From Melioribacter sp. (lineage in GTDB: Bacteria; Bacteroidota; Ignavibacteria; Ignavibacteriales; Melioribacteraceae), in assembly GCA_018333725.1 (NCBI GenBank), contig JAGXSM010000173.1:1-32088 (forward strand): 32,088 nt of DNA. Reading direction: 5' to 3'. The stretch's first letter is position 1. Every line of letters begins with the position of its first letter. A program made the translations under genes and the position numbers. Of the stretch, positions 9,334-18,605 are shown piece by piece. The notes beneath the pieces were generated by a model. It ran no database searches, was not told where the DNA came from, and saw only the letters and a list, made by a program, of their open reading frames with translations.

Positions 9334-9947
9334 AAATTATTGAGTAGAATATTTCTTTTCTTAAACTCATCAACCAAACCGTTGTAGGATTTAAATTGAA
9401 TTCCATCCCAGCCGCAAGCTTTTGCCCCATCAACATACTCCTGAATATCATCAATAAACAAATGCTCGCTTGATGGCTTTACGGTAAAATTTTCTACAGC
9501 TCTGTAAATTGTTTCTTCGGGTTTAATTGCGCCGACTTCATGCGAAAGGAAAAGTTTATCGAAATAATTTAAGAAGGAATGATGCTGATACCCGTATTCC
9601 TTATGTATCTCATTCGTATTGGAGAGTAAGCAAAGCGTATAATGCTTTTTAAGTTGCGGGAGTAAATCAATTACATCGTGATTAAGCGTGAAAATGTCTG
9701 AAAATGTTTTGCAGAATTCTTCGCCCGTTACAGTTCCCTCGAGCCATTCGATCATTTGTGCAAGGTACTGATCGCGCGTTAGTTCCCCTTTTTCGAATGA
9801 ACGGTGGATATGATAATTTTCTTTATACAATTGGGCGAACCGGTCGCCCAAACCAAGTTTTATGTTATTGAAGTGTTCAATTGGTTTTGTGTAATCGAAG
9901 GGGATTAATACGTTGCCCAAATCAAAAACTATAACGGAGTATTTCAT
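9330..9947 (-). CDS. HAD-superfamily (HAD-IA/YihX-like) hydrolase
   Basis: FDLGNVLI motif I, LLSNTNEIHK motif II, KPEETIY motif III, LFIDDIQEYVDGAKACGW motif IV. Confidence 0.9.
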   Translation of the reverse strand: MKYSVIVFDLGNVLIPFDYTKPIEHFNNIKLGLGDRFAQLYKENYHIHRSFEKGELTRDQYLAQMIEWLEGTVTGEEFCKTFSDIFTLNHDVIDLLPQLKKHYTLCLLSNTNEIHKEYGYQHHSFLNYFDKLFLSHEVGAIKPEETIYRAVENFTVKPSSEHLFIDDIQEYVDGAKACGWDGIQFKSYNGLVDEFKKRNILLNNF

Positions 9948-9975
9948 TAGATCCTTATTTGAATATTTACTGATG

Positions 9976-9983
9976 CAAAGATA
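9976..9983 (-). promoter_or_regulatory. Candidate Bacteroidota-type -7 element upstream of the HAD hydrolase
   Basis: Minus strand TATCTTTG matches TAnnTTTG and lies about 29-36 nt upstream of the start codon. The -33 element was not clearly identified. Confidence 0.4.
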
Positions 9984-10024
9984 AGAAAACGTTAAATGAC
10001 CCGATTAATAATTCCAATAACAAT

Positions 10025-10048
10025 GCCGCTCCGGAATACCGGAACGGC
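10025..10048 (-). terminator. Hairpin downstream of the RND efflux gene, possible operon terminator
   Basis: GCCGCTCCGG-aata-CCGGAACGGC, 10-bp stem with one mismatch. There is no clear U-tract. Confidence 0.5.
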
Positions 10049-10075
10049 ACCTTAGACCAAAGAGAAATGCAGCAA

Positions 10076-13000
10076 TTATTTACCCATTCCCAATTCTTCT
10101 GCAGGAGATAAAACCTTTGGTTTTTCCTTTACAAATATTTTCAAAATCTTTTTAATACGTATCGGAATTGAAACACGTAATTCTTCAATCTTGGTATAAA
10201 CAATCGGTACAACTATAAGAGTAAGGAAGAGCGAGCTTGTTAATCCGCCTATCAGTGCCCAAGCAAGACCCGATTTCCATTCGGCACCGGGACTGGTTGA
10301 TAATGCGATCGGCATCATTCCAAAGATCATTGTTAATGTTGTCATAAAGATTGGCCGTATTCTCATTCTGCCGGCATCAAGTAGAGCTTCAATTACACCC
10401 TTGCCCTGGCTTCTCATAAAGTTAGTTCTATCTACAAGAAGAATGGCATTCTTTGCTACAAGTCCCGTCAACATTATTATTCCGAGTATTGTAAATATGT
10501 TAAGCGCTTTCATCATCAACGCCAAGGCAACAAGAGCACCTATCATTGCAAGCGGAATCGAAAACAAAATTATAAACGGATAAACGAATGAATCATATAA
10601 TGCTACCATTACCATGTATGTAAATAATATAGCTGCAATCAATGCTAAGCCAAGACTTGCAAATGATTCTCTCTGGTTCTTTACATCACCCTGAAAACTA
10701 TAAGTAACGCCCGGAGGGAAATTATACGATTTCAATTCCTTGTCAATCTGCGCGGAAATTGTTCCGGTTGTTACTCCGGTTTGAACCTGTGAATAAATCG
10801 TAACCGCAGAACTCCGCGCCTCTCTTTGTAGCTTTGTAGGACCGGTAGAGCGGTAAATGTTTGCAAACTGCTTTAAGTAAATCTGCTGACCTTTGCGATT
10901 AACAAAACTTATATTTCCAAGGTCTTCGGTTCTCGAGCGGTCGAATTTATCCAGAATTATTCTAACATCATATTCAGTGTTGTTTTCCTCAAGTTTAACT
11001 TCATCATTGCCGGTTAAAGCAATCTGCAGCGCTTGTCCAACTTCTGCAATTGTAAGACCGAAGCTTGTTAATTTTCTTCTGTCTATATCAACACGTGTTT
11101 CCGGATTACCCTGTTCTGCGGATAAACGAACATCTGCTGTACCGGGAATCTTCTTTACAATATTTTGAATATCGTTTGCTGCTTTAACAACTTCATTATA
11201 GGCGGGACCATTAATAACCATTTGAACAGGAGTTTGATTTGCAACACCAAATATACCAACGGGATTTACGCGAACCTTAACACCGGGGATTTGCTGTGCT
11301 AATCTTTTGATCTCATTTCCAACATCATCTGTAGATTTCTTCCGTTGATTCTTTGGAAGCAGAGTAACTGTAATTTCCGATGAGTTGCTGGATGAAAATC
11401 CGATGAGCCCTTCGTTTGATGCGCCGACATTAGAATACATTCTTTCAACTTCGGGCATGTCGCCGATTTTATTTTCAACCATTTGTGTTACACGATTTGT
11501 CTCTTCAATGGTAGAACCGGGTGCTAACTCTAATGTAACAGCAAATTCACCGCGGTCTGTTTGAGTCATAAATTCGGCACCTATAAATCCAAACGGAATT
11601 AGCGCGAAGCTTGCTATGAACAACATAATTGTCATTATAGCAATCTTTCCCCTGTTTTTGAATGACCACTTTAGTAATTCAATATAATATTCGGTGAACT
11701 CTTTAAATTTCTTTTCGAACCAGATTGCAAATTTACCGAGCAATGTGTTCTTAGTTAATCTCTCCAATTTTGCGAATCTGGAAGCAAGCATCGGTGTAAC
11801 AGTAAAAGAAACGAATAAACTCATTAATGTTGAAGAAACTACAACGAGCGAGAATTCTCTTAGAATGTTACCGACAATTCCTCCTACTAACGTAAGAGGC
11901 AGGAATACAGCAACATCAACGAATGTTATTGCAAGAGCGGCAAAACCGATTTCATTTCTTCCCCTCAATGCGGCTAATTTACTCTCTTCTCCCTTTTCAA
12001 GATGATGGTAAATGTTTTCGAGAACTACAATCGAGTCGTCCACAAGAATTCCCACTACAAGAGAAAGCCCCAGAAGCACCATCAGGTTTAATGTAAGTCC
12101 AAAAGCCCAGATTGCAATAAATGTTGAAATAAGCGATGTAGGAATTGCAACTAATACTATTAACGAATTACGAATGCTGTGCAAAAACATTAGCATCACA
12201 ATTGAAACCAGCACAACCGCTAAAGCTAAATCCTCTTTAACCGCATCAACAGCATCTATTGTAAAAAGAGATCCGTCCTGTGCTATTTCGAACTTTACAT
12301 TATTGTTCTCATAATTACTTTCCATTTTTTTTATTTCGGCTCTTACAAGTCTTGCAACTTCAACCGAGTTTGCATCGGATTGTTTTTGAAGTATAATTCC
12401 GATTGTATTTCTGAAATTAATTCGTGTAATATTTGAATAATCTTTTATTCCGTCTTCAACCTCGGCAACGTCGGAAAGTTTTATCTCTCCGCCCATTCGC
12501 GATTCACCCAGACTTAGATTTTTCAGATCATCGACCGATCTTAATTTACCGGCAACTCTTATTATATACTGCGCGTCGGCGTCTTTAATTTTTCCAGTCG
12601 GGAAATCGAGGTTGGATGCTTTAATAATCTGTGCCACCTGTGTAATAGATAATCCATAAGAACGAAGCTTTTGAAGATCGAGGTTTACCTTTATTTCACG
12701 TTCTTCACCGCCAACAAGTGCCACCTGACCAACACCGGGCACTCTGGACAGCTGGGGCTGAATTCTATCTTTAACAAACTGATATAATGTGCGTGAGTCC
12801 ATATCCGCTGAAACACCCATTCGTAAAACGGGAATTTCATCAAGAGCAAGTTTTGAGACTGTTGGAGTTCTTGCGGTTGTAGGTAATTTTGCAGCAACGC
12901 CACCAACCTTGCGCTGTGCATCCTGCAATGAGAAATCTGTGTTGGCATTCTGCATTAATTCAACAACAACAAATGAAACTCCTTCCATTGAGGTTGAGCG

Positions 13001-13240
13001 GATATCGGAAACTTTATCCATTCCCGAAACTGCATCTTCAATCAGCTTGGTTACGCTGGATTCCACTTCGTTTGGCGAAGCACCCGGATAGATTGTAGTA
13101 ATTGTTAAAACCGGAGCGGAAATCTTTGGCAATAGCTCGTATTTTAACTGCTGGAATGCAAAGAGACCCAGTATAATGAATGCCGAGAAAACCACTATAA
13201 CAAGTGATGGTCTTTTTATTGATAATTCTGTAATAGTCAT
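10076..13240 (-). CDS. RND-family efflux inner-membrane transporter (HAE1/AcrB-like)
   Basis: About 1054 aa; MTITELSIKRPSLVIVVFSAFIILG N-terminus, GLSLVVGILVDDSIVVLENIYHHLEKG with conserved DD in TM4, GIIMLTGLVAKNAILLVDRTN in TM10. Confidence 0.97.
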   Translation of the reverse strand: MTITELSIKRPSLVIVVFSAFIILGLFAFQQLKYELLPKISAPVLTITTIYPGASPNEVESSVTKLIEDAVSGMDKVSDIRSTSMEGVSFVVVELMQNANTDFSLQDAQRKVGGVAAKLPTTARTPTVSKLALDEIPVLRMGVSADMDSRTLYQFVKDRIQPQLSRVPGVGQVALVGGEEREIKVNLDLQKLRSYGLSITQVAQIIKASNLDFPTGKIKDADAQYIIRVAGKLRSVDDLKNLSLGESRMGGEIKLSDVAEVEDGIKDYSNITRINFRNTIGIILQKQSDANSVEVARLVRAEIKKMESNYENNNVKFEIAQDGSLFTIDAVDAVKEDLALAVVLVSIVMLMFLHSIRNSLIVLVAIPTSLISTFIAIWAFGLTLNLMVLLGLSLVVGILVDDSIVVLENIYHHLEKGEESKLAALRGRNEIGFAALAITFVDVAVFLPLTLVGGIVGNILREFSLVVVSSTLMSLFVSFTVTPMLASRFAKLERLTKNTLLGKFAIWFEKKFKEFTEYYIELLKWSFKNRGKIAIMTIMLFIASFALIPFGFIGAEFMTQTDRGEFAVTLELAPGSTIEETNRVTQMVENKIGDMPEVERMYSNVGASNEGLIGFSSSNSSEITVTLLPKNQRKKSTDDVGNEIKRLAQQIPGVKVRVNPVGIFGVANQTPVQMVINGPAYNEVVKAANDIQNIVKKIPGTADVRLSAEQGNPETRVDIDRRKLTSFGLTIAEVGQALQIALTGNDEVKLEENNTEYDVRIILDKFDRSRTEDLGNISFVNRKGQQIYLKQFANIYRSTGPTKLQREARSSAVTIYSQVQTGVTTGTISAQIDKELKSYNFPPGVTYSFQGDVKNQRESFASLGLALIAAILFTYMVMVALYDSFVYPFIILFSIPLAMIGALVALALMMKALNIFTILGIIMLTGLVAKNAILLVDRTNFMRSQGKGVIEALLDAGRMRIRPIFMTTLTMIFGMMPIALSTSPGAEWKSGLAWALIGGLTSSLFLTLIVVPIVYTKIEELRVSIPIRIKKILKIFVKEKPKVLSPAEELGMGK

Positions 13241-13266
13241 TTTAATTTCCCTTTATCTTTATAACA

Positions 13267-14325
13267 CTACTTGATAACAGTTACCGGAGTATTTTCTACA
13301 ATATTATTTTGTCCGTTTACAACTATTTCTTCACCCACAGATAATCCTTGCAGAACTTCAATTGAAGTTCCGGCTTCTCTACCAACAACAATATTTTTGA
13401 GTTTTGCAATTCCATTTTCAACAACAAAAATCTGCGCTTGTTTTACACTTCCTAATAATGCTTCGCGTGGAATTACAATTGATCTTCTTTCTTTTAATGA
13501 TGTGAATTCAACTCTTGCAAACATTCCGGCTTTAAGAGGAGTTTTACTTTCATTAAATAAACTTATCTCAACGGGATATGTATGTATCTCATCGGACTTA
13601 TAACTAATAGATTCAATTTTTCCATTGAAAACTTTTCCGGGATAAACATCAACAGTTACAGAAACCGGATCGTTAACTTTAAGTAAAAAAACATCTTTCT
13701 CAGCAACATTAATTTTAACTTTCAGTTTAGAGATGTCCACAACATTTGCAACAACAGTAGCCTGAGGCGCGCCTTGAACCATCGAGCCGACATCAACATA
13801 TCTTGCAGTAATATACCCCGAGATGGGAGTTTTTATTTGTGTGTCGTTAAATTGTCTTTTAGCAACTATATACTGAGCTTCTGCAAGAGAGTAAGCAAGC
13901 TTTACCTGATCAAGCTGGGAATCAGAAGCAGACTTCTCTTTATACAATTGCTGGAATCTTTCATAATCTTTTTTAGCTTTCTCGTAATTTGCTTCGGCGC
14001 TCATAAGAGCTGCCTTCTTAAGCTCATCATCAACCTGAAAGAGAACCGAGCCAGCTTGTTTATAAGCGCCAACTTTTGCAAACACAGATGTAACTCTGCC
14101 GGCGGTCTCCGAAATTATATTAACATCATTGTTGGCTGTTATAGTACCAACAAGGCTGAAGGATTCCGATAGTTCTTTAACAGCAGCTTTTTCAACTTTT
14201 ACATAATAGACATCTTTTATTCCGCCTACATTTGCAGCAGACATTTTCTTTTTATTTATAAAAAGGATGGATGCAATTATCAGTATTAACACTGTAGCTG
14301 CAACAATCAATTTCCAGTTTTTCAT
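13267..14325 (-). CDS. RND efflux periplasmic adaptor subunit (membrane fusion protein)
   Basis: N-terminal TM, VGTITANNDVNIISETAGRVTSV lipoyl half-motif, coiled-coil, IKTPISGYITARYVDVGSMV and C-terminal VVNGQNNIVENTPV. Confidence 0.96.
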   Translation of the reverse strand: MKNWKLIVAATVLILIIASILFINKKKMSAANVGGIKDVYYVKVEKAAVKELSESFSLVGTITANNDVNIISETAGRVTSVFAKVGAYKQAGSVLFQVDDELKKAALMSAEANYEKAKKDYERFQQLYKEKSASDSQLDQVKLAYSLAEAQYIVAKRQFNDTQIKTPISGYITARYVDVGSMVQGAPQATVVANVVDISKLKVKINVAEKDVFLLKVNDPVSVTVDVYPGKVFNGKIESISYKSDEIHTYPVEISLFNESKTPLKAGMFARVEFTSLKERRSIVIPREALLGSVKQAQIFVVENGIAKLKNIVVGREAGTSIEVLQGLSVGEEIVVNGQNNIVENTPVTVIK

Positions 14326-14349
14326 TTTTATTTCTCCCTATTAATCTTC

Positions 14350-15672
14350 TTATTTACCTAATGATTTTTCTAATTTTGCTTTAGCAAGTTCATGATCGAC
14401 AACCGATGTTGTAAAATTGGTCTTTGCACTTATATGTGCAGTTTCTGCATCAATCAAATCGGAACTTGTAGCCAGTCCGTTCTTAAATTTTTGCGATGTT
14501 ACTCTCATATTTTCTTCTGCCTGGCTAACAATCAGTTTTGCAATTTCAATTTTTTTGTTCGTTTGTGTAAGACTTAGATAGTTCTGTGTTACTTCCAGAG
14601 TAATTCCGTCTTTAATAAGTCCCATACCGTCAACTGCCTGAGCTAACTGTGCTTCTGCCTGATCTGTTTGATGTTTTGTAGTAAGCCAGTCCCAGACATT
14701 CATGCTAAGGTTAATCCCGGCGTCCCATGTTCCGTCGAACCGGTTCTGAGTGGGCAATATTCTCTGGTTAGGTTTTGAATAATAATAGTTGGCATACAAA
14801 CTTAACTGCGGATACCAGGAGGATTTTGCAAGTGTAACACCGGATTCACTTGCTTTTACTCTTGAATCAGCTGCTTTAATTTCCGGCCGGTTTTTTATTG
14901 CTGCATCAACCAACTTCGAAAGTTCGTCGGATCTATATTCATTAAGATTTACATCGGAGGCAATTTCAATTTGAGTATTCAGAGGAATTCCCATTACATT
15001 ATTTAATGCTGTCATAGTAAGCTTAACTGCATTTTCTGCTTCAAGCTGCTGATAAATTGCATTAGAGAGCTGAACTTCAATTTTAAGAATGTCATTCCTT
15101 GTGAGCATTCCGGCTTTCTCAAGGTTTTTGGCATCTTCAACATGAGCTTTAATCTGCTCAACTGTTTCATCCATCACCTTTTTGAACTGCATTGCCTTAA
15201 AGACTCCCCAGTAGGAGTTCTTAATATTAAACATTAGTTCGCTTTTATCTTTGTTATATTCTTCGGTGATAGCGTTAGACAATTCCTCATTAAGGTTAAC
15301 ATTACTGGCCAGTCTAAAACCCGTAAACAACGGCTGGAAAACGGAAAGCTGAACTGAATAGTTGTCAAAGATTCCCGGTGCAATAGGAAAAGAGCCGAAT
15401 GGTGTAGTAATAATAAAAGGATCTACTTCACTCAATTTTCTATAACCGGCATTCAATTTTAATGATGGGAGTCTTAAAGCGCTTACTTCTTTTACTTTAG
15501 CTTCTGCGCCTTTAACTTTCATTAAAGATGAGTGAAGCTGTTTGCTGTTTTGAAAACCGATTTCAATTGCTCTTTCTAATGTAAGAGATAATTTCTCCTG
15601 TGCATTTGCCATATTAAATGTTAATAACAAAAACAGGACAGAAACGATGCTAACAATTTTTTTTGAAATCAT
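14350..15672 (-). CDS. TolC-family outer membrane efflux protein
   Basis: Signal peptide, LTLERAIEIGFQNSKQLHS, SYWGVFKA, two OEP repeats and YLSLTQTNKKIEIAKLIVSQAEENMRV. Confidence 0.95.
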   Translation of the reverse strand: MISKKIVSIVSVLFLLLTFNMANAQEKLSLTLERAIEIGFQNSKQLHSSLMKVKGAEAKVKEVSALRLPSLKLNAGYRKLSEVDPFIITTPFGSFPIAPGIFDNYSVQLSVFQPLFTGFRLASNVNLNEELSNAITEEYNKDKSELMFNIKNSYWGVFKAMQFKKVMDETVEQIKAHVEDAKNLEKAGMLTRNDILKIEVQLSNAIYQQLEAENAVKLTMTALNNVMGIPLNTQIEIASDVNLNEYRSDELSKLVDAAIKNRPEIKAADSRVKASESGVTLAKSSWYPQLSLYANYYYSKPNQRILPTQNRFDGTWDAGINLSMNVWDWLTTKHQTDQAEAQLAQAVDGMGLIKDGITLEVTQNYLSLTQTNKKIEIAKLIVSQAEENMRVTSQKFKNGLATSSDLIDAETAHISAKTNFTTSVVDHELAKAKLEKSLGK

Positions 15673-16313
15673 ATTTTTATGTCTCCGTTATTTTCGTTCA
15701 TAATATCAGAATCGATATATTTTTTTCTTCCCTCTTCAGAAAAGATTCCTTCGAAAAAGAGTTTGATTATATCGTTATATGCTTCATTGACAGTAATTGG
15801 AAGTTGTGATAGAGTTTCAAGATTTAACATAGTGTGGATAGCAGAAAAATAGAGATTGACAGCTACATCGCTATTAAAATCTTTTCTAAACACTCCGCTT
15901 TCTTTTCCATGATTAATCAACTTAGCAAATGTTACGTATGCATTCTTTCTTCTAAATTCCTGAATTTCATTCCAAACCTCCGGCTGGGTTTTAACAAGAT
16001 CTTGAATGTTGGGATGAGATAACTTTGAAAAATGCGATGTTACAAAACTTAAAAAGTTTTTAAGCTTAGTTATAAATTCTGTTGATTTATCTTCTATTAA
16101 TTCTTCGACATAGGTTTCAACGGCACATTTTTTTGTTCTGATTATTTCTCTAAGTATATGCTCTTTATTTTCAAAATGTTTATATAGAGTTTTCTTACTC
16201 ATAGAGAGTGTAGAGGCAATTTCTTCCATCGTTACTTTAGAATAACCAAACTGATAGAACATTTCCTCTGTCGTTTTTAGAATTCTCTGTTTTACTTCTT
16301 CGCTGTAAGCCAT
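15669..16313 (-). CDS. TetR/AcrR-family transcriptional regulator
   Basis: KQRILKTTEEMFYQFGYSKVTMEEIASTLSMSKKTLYKHFENKEHIL helix-turn-helix. The stop overlaps the tolC start (ATGA). Confidence 0.96.
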   Translation of the reverse strand: MAYSEEVKQRILKTTEEMFYQFGYSKVTMEEIASTLSMSKKTLYKHFENKEHILREIIRTKKCAVETYVEELIEDKSTEFITKLKNFLSFVTSHFSKLSHPNIQDLVKTQPEVWNEIQEFRRKNAYVTFAKLINHGKESGVFRKDFNSDVAVNLYFSAIHTMLNLETLSQLPITVNEAYNDIIKLFFEGIFSEEGRKKYIDSDIMNENNGDIKI

Positions 16314-16400
16314 ATTTCCTCAGTTAATACTTGTAAAGGCAGAACACCGAACATCTTTTTTAAGTTCCGGTGGAAACAATAATTGTATAAGTCGTTTCCT

Positions 16401-16414
16401 AACTTAATAAAGTT
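16401..16414. promoter_or_regulatory. Candidate TetR operator upstream of the efflux operon
   Basis: Inverted repeat AACTT-aata-AAGTT within the region upstream of tetR. The motif AAGTTCCG recurs at 16362-16369 and 16410-16417. Confidence 0.35.
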
Positions 16415-16447
16415 CCGTTAATTCAAAAAAAATTTTCTTCGAAATCA

Positions 16448-16490
16448 TAAAAAAAGCCGCATTTTTCAATGCGGCTCTATTTTTTTTAAT
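16448..16490 (-). terminator. Rho-independent terminator downstream of the M16 gene pair
   Basis: Minus strand aGCCGCATtgaaaaATGCGGCtttttttatg. The plus strand also has a poly-T run after the stem. Confidence 0.88.
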
Positions 16491-16504
16491 TTGAGAGGTA
16501 TTGG

Positions 16505-18574
16505 TTATTTTACTTCGAACACGGAATCCAGAATGCCGGTATTAATTTCGTAAGATGTTACGGTAAGTTCTATTGATTGGGGACCCATATTCTGATTTAA
16601 TTTGAATGGATACTTAACCCCCTGAACTTCGCGATAATCATCCATGTCTGTTGTCTGGTTGAATGTTCCTTGAGCCGTAGAAACAGAACTTGCGGTTCTT
16701 ATCAATAAACCTGAATCAACTGAATAATATGCAAAACTCTTTTTACCGTTTGGAGCAGTAAAAGTAATTTTATAAGCATCTTTTCCATTAATGTTTTCCA
16801 TTCCGGTTAACTCGTACTTAACTCCTCTTTCACCATATGTAAGCATACTATGGAGAGAATTATCTTTAAAATCTTCAATTTGTTCATTGGAAAAATCGTT
16901 TCGCTGCCCCATTCCTTCTGAATAACCTTTGGTTCCATCGAAAACGGTTTTTTGCTGAAAGACACCGGCATCAAGAACCTGGTATAATTTATTGGGTTCT
17001 TTCTGCTTCATGTTAATCGTAATGTTTATTCCCTGAACAGATCCGGTCATTATAGTTGTCTTGTCCTGTACTTTAAGAATGTTTTCTTTTCCGCCGATTG
17101 CTTCTATGTATTTATCAAGAACACTTTTTGCAGTAACTCCGGTCGGAATTTTTTTGGCCGATGGATCAAACGGATTACCGTTGGAATCATAATAATCTAC
17201 TTTATTGCTAACGCTGAATTTAGAAATATTCTTAGAAATTTCATCTCCGTTACCAACAACTACAACATTAAGGTTGTTGGGTTTAATATATTTTTTAGCT
17301 GTTGCAAGAATATCATCCGCAGAAAGCGCATTTAGATTTTTCAAATAATTTTTATAATAATCTTTGGGAAGATTGTAACGTGCTGTGTTAATTGCAAAGC
17401 GCGCAATTGTTTCCGGCGATTCAAGTCCTCTAACAAAACTACCAGATAATAAATTTTTGGCTTTCTGCAGTTCATCATCGCCGACTTTTTCATTTCTTAT
17501 TTTTTTCATCTCATTAATAATCTCTGTAATAGCACTATCCGTAACACTTGTTCTAACCTGGGTAGATGCGGAAAAACTTCCAATCCGCCGATCCGGGTTC
17601 ATACTTGAATAAGCGCCATAAGTATAAGCTTTAGATTCCCTCAGGTTCATAAATAATCTACCGGTTGCACTGCCACCAAGTATTAGATTAACAACGCTTG
17701 CTTTAATTGCATCTTCACTGCCAATCTGCAATTCAACCGGATAGCCAATTGCTATTACGGACTGAACCGAATTAGCTCTATCAACTAAAGAAACTTTATT
17801 AACAACAGGGGCTTTAGGAGTTGTATAAGACTTTTTGGGAACATCCTTCTTTTCCCATTTCCCTAAATATTTTTCTACAAGTTGTTTTGCTTTAGCTATA
17901 TTTATGTCCCCTACAATTGCAAGATAAGCAACGTTGGGACGGAAATATGTTGTGAAGTAATTTTGACACATTTCAAGAGTAAAGTTTTTAATTGATTCTT
18001 CTGTTTCAAGTTCTCCATAAGGATGTTCTTTACCATACATAATAGCTTGCTGTACTCTTTGAGATATTGAATTGGGATCGTCCTTGGTTGTTGCCAATCC
18101 AGATAACATCTGTTTTTTAATTTTATCCAGTTCATCTTGCTTAAAAACAGAATTAAGAATAATGTCGCTTACAATTTCCATCAATTTTTCTTTATTGCGT
18201 TCCAGACCCGAAGCAAAAACACTTGTAGCAGATGTAGATATGGTAGCACCAAGCAGATCAATTTCCTTATCGAGCTGATCTTTAGTTCTTTTCTTTGTTC
18301 CGGTTCTTAATAATTCTCCCGTTGCAGAGATATAACCGGCATTCTCTGTTTCTAATAACGGATCAACATCAAGAATTAAATTGAATGAAACTCTTGGCAA
18401 TTTCCTGTTCTCAATTACAAAAACTTTTAATCCGTTTTTAAGTTCGAACGATTCATAATTTGCAATCTTAATTTCGGAAGCCGGACCGGGTGCGGGCAAT
18501 TTACTCCTATCAAGCTGACTGAATGCCGGCCTGGCAAATACAAACACCAGCATTAGCAATAATAACTTTTTCAT
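16505..18574 (-). CDS. M16-family peptidase-like protein lacking the zinc motif, with C-terminal extension domain
   Basis: M16 fold motifs (FELKNGLKVFVIENRKLPRVSFNLILDVDP, MNLRESKAYTYGAYS), but no HxxEH (GYISATGELLRTGT at the expected position). About 210 extra C-terminal residues from AKSVLDKYIEAIGGKENI. Confidence 0.92.
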   Translation of the reverse strand: MKKLLLLMLVFVFARPAFSQLDRSKLPAPGPASEIKIANYESFELKNGLKVFVIENRKLPRVSFNLILDVDPLLETENAGYISATGELLRTGTKKRTKDQLDKEIDLLGATISTSATSVFASGLERNKEKLMEIVSDIILNSVFKQDELDKIKKQMLSGLATTKDDPNSISQRVQQAIMYGKEHPYGELETEESIKNFTLEMCQNYFTTYFRPNVAYLAIVGDINIAKAKQLVEKYLGKWEKKDVPKKSYTTPKAPVVNKVSLVDRANSVQSVIAIGYPVELQIGSEDAIKASVVNLILGGSATGRLFMNLRESKAYTYGAYSSMNPDRRIGSFSASTQVRTSVTDSAITEIINEMKKIRNEKVGDDELQKAKNLLSGSFVRGLESPETIARFAINTARYNLPKDYYKNYLKNLNALSADDILATAKKYIKPNNLNVVVVGNGDEISKNISKFSVSNKVDYYDSNGNPFDPSAKKIPTGVTAKSVLDKYIEAIGGKENILKVQDKTTIMTGSVQGINITINMKQKEPNKLYQVLDAGVFQQKTVFDGTKGYSEGMGQRNDFSNEQIEDFKDNSLHSMLTYGERGVKYELTGMENINGKDAYKITFTAPNGKKSFAYYSVDSGLLIRTASSVSTAQGTFNQTTDMDDYREVQGVKYPFKLNQNMGPQSIELTVTSYEINTGILDSVFEVK

Positions 18575-18605
18575 TTCTGTACTCCCTTTTATTCAAAATT
18601 TTCTT

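Noticed and set aside
10401-14172. Multiple plus-strand ORFs of 60-132 aa antisense to the efflux operon
   Set aside because: They are fully contained opposite strongly supported RND/MFP/TolC genes and have no recognisable domains, so they look like codon-structure shadows.
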